From contig JANOQM010000004.1 in NCBI GenBank assembly GCA_031422295.1, positions 1-15,832 on the forward strand: 15,832 nucleotides of DNA, written 5' to 3'. A program made the translations under genes and the position numbers. Origin of the DNA: JANOMH01 sp031422295. GTDB taxonomy: Bacteria; Pseudomonadota; Alphaproteobacteria; Rhodobacterales; Rhodobacteraceae. Of this stretch, positions 13,435 through 15,832 are shown piece after piece. Within the stretch, counting starts at the first letter, position 1, and each line of letters begins with the position of its first letter. The notes beneath the pieces are model-generated. The model ran no database searches. It saw nothing but the letters and a program-made list of their open reading frames with translations, and was not told where the DNA came from.

Positions 13435-13758
13435 ATGAATGCAGTTTTCAATGCGATAATACTGCTGTCCATCACATCGCCCGCCTTCGCTGATGCCGTC
13501 CCACGCTACGACGTCGCGGGTTATTGTCAGACTGTATCCGATGTGAGTGGCGGATCAGCAATGATCTACAACGGTTGCGTTGACATGGAACAGACCGCCT
13601 ACAATGGGCTAAAGGCGCGATGGAGCGCTATACCCAGTCGGATCCAATCATATTGTGATGAGGTTGGCCGCGTAAGCGGCGGATCATATTCAATTCTAGA
13701 GGGCTGCATCGCTATGGAAACGGAGGCGGCAAATGGCACTTCGACCTTCAAATACTGA
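13435..13758 (+). CDS. Exported protein with two Cys-pair repeats
   Basis: The 107-residue product begins with a signal peptide (hydrophobic 5-15, cleavage near AFADA, residue 21). The mature part consists of two copies of one unit, YC-x2-V-x2-VSGGS-x2-I-x2-GC-x2-ME-x2-A, starting at residues 30 and 73, exactly 43 apart. Each has two cysteines 17 apart (31/48 and 74/91), so one disulfide per repeat in the periplasm is likely. I recall similar YC..V...GGSY units in uncharacterised exported proteins of alphaproteobacteria, but no function is known to me. ATG 13435 follows AGGGGA. Third-position GC is lower than in the phage operon, consistent with separate origin. The 3' end overlaps the next gene by 26 bp. 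Confidence 0.72.
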   Translation: MNAVFNAIILLSITSPAFADAVPRYDVAGYCQTVSDVSGGSAMIYNGCVDMEQTAYNGLKARWSAIPSRIQSYCDEVGRVSGGSYSILEGCIAMETEAANGTSTFKY

Positions 13759-14215
13759 CAAGGGCACAGTCCCGCGTTTCGCGCTCGCCGTTCCCTTGGT
13801 CTTGGCATTTGCCTCTGCAGCAAGGGCTGATTTCATCGATACTACTTGGTCCGTCGTCGGCTTCTCAGGCGAGCCTTGGTTTATCAGCACAACTGACGTG
13901 ATAGGACGGTCACAGACCTTCAACCGTGGATTTGCCGAAGGCGTTTTCTTCAACTGCGATTTCGCCGGGATGTCTTCCACTTACACGACCTATGAACCGG
14001 AGGATTTCTTCGCCAACCCCGAATTTGCACTATTCAAGGCGGAGGAAGACGGAATACGGCTTTCAACCACCAAGATCTTCGTTCACCGGGTTACCTGCGA
14101 GGGAAAGGGCGACCCGTTTCGTCGACAAGTGCTCTACCCCTTTGTTACGAATGTGGCACGCAAATCAGCATGGTACCTTTTCGAAGGGGGCATCTTTTCT
14201 CTCTACTCGCCGTAA
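13733..14215 (+). CDS. Exported protein of unknown function
   Basis: The 160-residue product has a basic, hydrophobic N terminus (PRFALAVPLVLAFASAARA) with likely signal cleavage near residue 32. A mature domain of alternating strands follows, with no recognised family. It has only two cysteines in the mature part (FFNCDF and HRVTCEGKG), possibly a disulfide. ATG 13733 follows GGAGG at 6 nt inside the end of the preceding gene, so the two are translated together and probably exported together. Such small exported pairs are common as accessory genes carried by prophages, but no direct evidence of a role is visible. Confidence 0.62.
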   Translation: MALRPSNTDKGTVPRFALAVPLVLAFASAARADFIDTTWSVVGFSGEPWFISTTDVIGRSQTFNRGFAEGVFFNCDFAGMSSTYTTYEPEDFFANPEFALFKAEEDGIRLSTTKIFVHRVTCEGKGDPFRRQVLYPFVTNVARKSAWYLFEGGIFSLYSP

Positions 14216-14308
14216 GGTCACTTCTGGACTGGATCCTTGGGCACGGATCGTCCAGCAATCCATTGAAAACGCTGCCCCATTGATGCGTGAATTGAATCGC
14301 GAAGATTT

Positions 14309-14341
14309 GCGCCCGGAAGTTATCCTCTCAGGCGCTTTCTC
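14309..14341 (+). terminator. Terminator-like stem, copy 1
   Basis: GCGCC (14309-14313) pairs with GGCGC (14331-14335), followed by TTTCTCTT. The block from GCTGCCCC through the stem and T-rich tail resembles the stronger copy near 14681, so the two look like diverged duplicates. It is well placed to end the transcript of the exported protein genes. Confidence 0.4.
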
Positions 14342-14437
14342 TTCGGCACCACCCCCCTGGCATGGTTCCTCCCCGGCCCTGAATGTATGCGGGGGGGCGC
14401 AGCGCGGCATTTCGCTAGCGACAGGCACTTTCACCGG

Positions 14438-14605
14438 GGAATCCAGGCAGAAGCCACCTGCCGGGCGATCTTGGAAAAAGCGACTCATTATCAAAGGCTT
14501 GCGGAATCACGACCTTGACGCGCTGGATTCTTTTGCGGAATCCAGGGAATCCAGTTTGTGGAAGCCACCTCAGCGGAAGCCAGCCAGCGGAAGCCACCCG
14601 CTGAG
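14438..14605 (+). repeat. Cluster of short direct and inverted repeats
   Basis: GGAATCCAG occurs at 14438, 14537 and 14546, and GAAGCCA at four places, two of them in a 14-bp tandem (CAGCGGAAGCCA at 14571 and 14585). Two perfect 8-bp inverted repeats frame the block: CTGGATTC/GAATCCAG (14523-14545) and CTCAGCGG/CCGCTGAG (14569-14605). It is not a CRISPR, as units are short and unevenly spaced. It may be a recombination scar, protein-binding site or structured RNA. Confidence 0.5.
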
Positions 14606-14680
14606 AAGGTATTGAATCTGCATGCATTTTTCATTTGACAAAGCTGCCCCCCTTGACCTACCCCTTGATCATCGAAGAAT

Positions 14681-14718
14681 AGCGCCCGGAGGATAGCCCT
14701 CTCGGGCGCTTTCGTTTT
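14681..14718 (+). terminator. Rho-independent terminator, copy 2
   Basis: An 8-bp stem AGCGCCCG (14681-14688) / CGGGCGCT (14703-14710) is followed by TTCGTTTT. It would end plus-strand transcription about 90 bp before the ParB/methylase gene and so separates it from the upstream accessory genes. Confidence 0.7.
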
Positions 14719-14804
14719 CCCCCACATCGCGGAGCCGGATTTTGCTGCTGCCCCTTCCGGCGGCGCGTCTCGGCTTGCCCGCCCTGTCCGAATGAGAATC
14801 GCCC

Positions 14805-15695
14805 ATGGACCTCGTCTTTGCGCCGAGCCAGATAGAGACTTGGCCGATTGACCGGCTGCGCCCCTATGCCCGCAATGCCAAGATCCACGGCACCGATCAA
14901 GTTGCGAAGATCGCTGCCAGCATGGCCAAGTTCGGCTGGACCGTCCCCTGCATGGTGGCCGACGATGGTGAACTGATCGCCGGGCATGGCCGCGTCCTCG
15001 CCGCCGCAATGCTGGGGCTGAAGGATGTGCCGGTGATCCGGCTCAGCCACCTCGACGAAGCCGAGCGCAGGGCCTACCGGATCGCCGACAACAAGTTGAC
15101 CGAGCTGGGCGAATGGGACGAAGCAATGCTGCGCGACGAGATCGCGGGTCTGCTGGCCGAGGATTTCGATCTGTCACTGCTAGGGATCACCGACGAGGAT
15201 CTGGACGCCCTGCTGCGGGATCCGGATCAGACGGAAGGCGGTGCCGTCGAGGGCGAGGATGATGTCCCCGAACCGCCGGTCACGCCGGTGTCGGTGGCGG
15301 GCGACTTCTGGCAACTCGGATCGCACCGCCTGATCTGCGGCGACAGCACGTCTGCCGATGTCGTCGGGCGGCTCTTGGGCGATGTGAAGCCACTGCTCAT
15401 GGTGACGGACCCGCCCTACGGCGTGGAATACGACCCCTCCTGGCGGAACCAGGCGGGCGCGGCCAAGACCAAACGCACCGGCAAAGTTCTGAACGACGAC
15501 CGGGCGGATTGGCGCGAAGCATGGGCGCTGTTCCCCGGCGACGTCGCCTATATCTGGCACGGCGCGCTACATGCCACGACCGTGGCCGAGAGCCTGGTGG
15601 CAGCAGGTTTCGCGGTCAGATCGCAGATCATCTGGGCCAAGGACCGCCTCGTTCTCAGCCGTGGCGATTACCACTGGCAGCATGAACCCTGCTAG
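14805..15695 (+). pseudogene. ParB-domain DNA methylase, truncated by an insertion sequence
   Basis: The surviving 296 residues start with a ParB/Srx-like N-terminal domain (about 10-100): PYARNAKIHGTDQVAKIA and the signature GHGR at 60-63. A linker leads into a DNA methyltransferase domain that begins at GDFWQLGSHRLICGDS (167-181) and contains the catalytic DPPY at 202-205, typical of N6-adenine/N4-cytosine enzymes with DPPY before the SAM motif. The frame ends at HEPC followed by a TAG created at the junction with the insertion sequence, so the C-terminal part with the SAM-binding FxGxG motif is missing. Such fusions are common just before terminase genes in prophages of this bacterial group. 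The residual protein should be inactive as a methylase. Confidence 0.85.
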
Positions 15696-15832
15696 GGCCT
15701 GTCCTCATTTAGGGGATTCGCAAATCGGGTAAAGCGTGATTCACAGTAGTCCTTGCAAGAAGGGATCTGTGGATGAAGCGCTATGGTTTGCGGGACGATC
15801 AGTTTGCCCGAATTGAGAAACTGTTGCCCGGG
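15694..15832 (+). mobile_element. Left end of an IS5-family (IS427-like) insertion sequence
   Basis: The methylase coding sequence stops abruptly at GCTAG and GGGCCTGTCCTCATTT begins, which looks like the terminal inverted repeat of the IS427 group of the IS5 family. A transposase start follows 75 bp in. CTAG fits the TA-centred target preference of this group. The element runs past the window end, so its right end and target duplication are not visible. Confidence 0.75.
15773..15832 (+). CDS. IS5-family transposase, N-terminal fragment
   Basis: Only the first 20 residues are in the window: MKRYGLRDDQFARIEKLLPG. The pattern YGL-x-D-x-Q-x-x-x-I-x-x-LLPG is the characteristic start of the first reading frame of IS427-like transposases, which carry the catalytic DDE residues further on. 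The ATG follows AAGGGA at 7 nt. The gene continues beyond the window edge, so completeness and any programmed frameshift cannot be judged. Confidence 0.8.
   Translation, partial: MKRYGLRDDQFARIEKLLPG

Larger units (their letters stand above)
14216..14804. other. Repeat- and hairpin-rich noncoding region
   Basis: I see no credible gene in this 589-bp gap; a frame overlapping the previous gene (13926-14615) lacks a ribosome site and family resemblance. The region holds short repeats and inverted repeats at 14438-14605 and two related terminator-like stems at 14309-14341 and 14681-14718. It joins the accessory genes to the late-type phage gene at 14805 and so may be the right boundary of the accessory block. 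Confidence 0.55.

Noticed and set aside
14438..14605. CRISPR-like array
   Set aside because: Repeat units are only 7-12 bp, unevenly spaced and partly adjacent, and no cas genes are present.
13926..14615. Open frame of 229 codons after the exported proteins
   Set aside because: It is the shadow of the exported protein gene and then enters repeats and terminator stems; no ribosome site.

Overview
The window is high-GC DNA whose coding frames strongly prefer G or C at third codon positions. Together with the protein types (an arm-domain tyrosine recombinase, a coupled early phage operon, a ParB/methylase fusion, an IS427-like IS5-family end), this suggests an alphaproteobacterium, most likely Rhodobacterales. 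That is inference from protein character; no database search was run. The layout is that of one end of an integrated prophage or phage-like island that carries accessory cargo.

Left edge (1-170): a rho-independent terminator and the 3' half of an initiator-type tRNA-Met(CAT) on the minus strand. Its 5' half is degenerate, as expected of an attachment-site scar. Cargo 1 (386-2488, minus): a three-gene cassette of a two-helix membrane protein, an ImmA/IrrE-type zinc protease and a Beta-family protein. Integration and early phage region (2970-9083): a tyrosine integrase (+), a convergent unknown gene (-), a 445-bp control region, then a tightly coupled plus-strand operon. The operon encodes an AlpA/Xis-like HTH protein, an 88-aa unknown, a VRR-NUC nuclease, an O-like replication initiator with iterons inside its gene, a C5 DNA methyltransferase whose reading frame is broken or switched, and an unknown phage protein. 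Successive genes overlap by ATGA or GTGA, so translation is probably coupled. The integrase and the operon share a duplicated 31-bp upstream box, which hints at co-regulation.

Cargo 2 (9068-14215): a complete EcoRII/Dcm-type restriction-modification set on the minus strand (C5 methyltransferase, Vsr mismatch endonuclease, EcoRII-like endonuclease, predicted target CCWGG). It abuts the last early phage gene tail-to-tail with a 16-bp overlap. Divergent to it are a DnaQ-like exonuclease fused to a BRCT domain and two small exported proteins. A repeat- and hairpin-rich noncoding stretch (14216-14804) follows. The right edge (14805-15832) holds a ParB-domain/DNA methylase gene of the kind found before prophage packaging genes, cut off by an IS5-family insertion that runs out of the window.

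The most notable observations are: iterons that recur in all three reading frames of the replication gene, implying selection on DNA; the methyltransferase gene in which two overlapping frames both look coding; the duplicated operator-like box; and the membrane protein/ImmA/Beta cassette beside the attachment site, a candidate uncharacterised accessory system.
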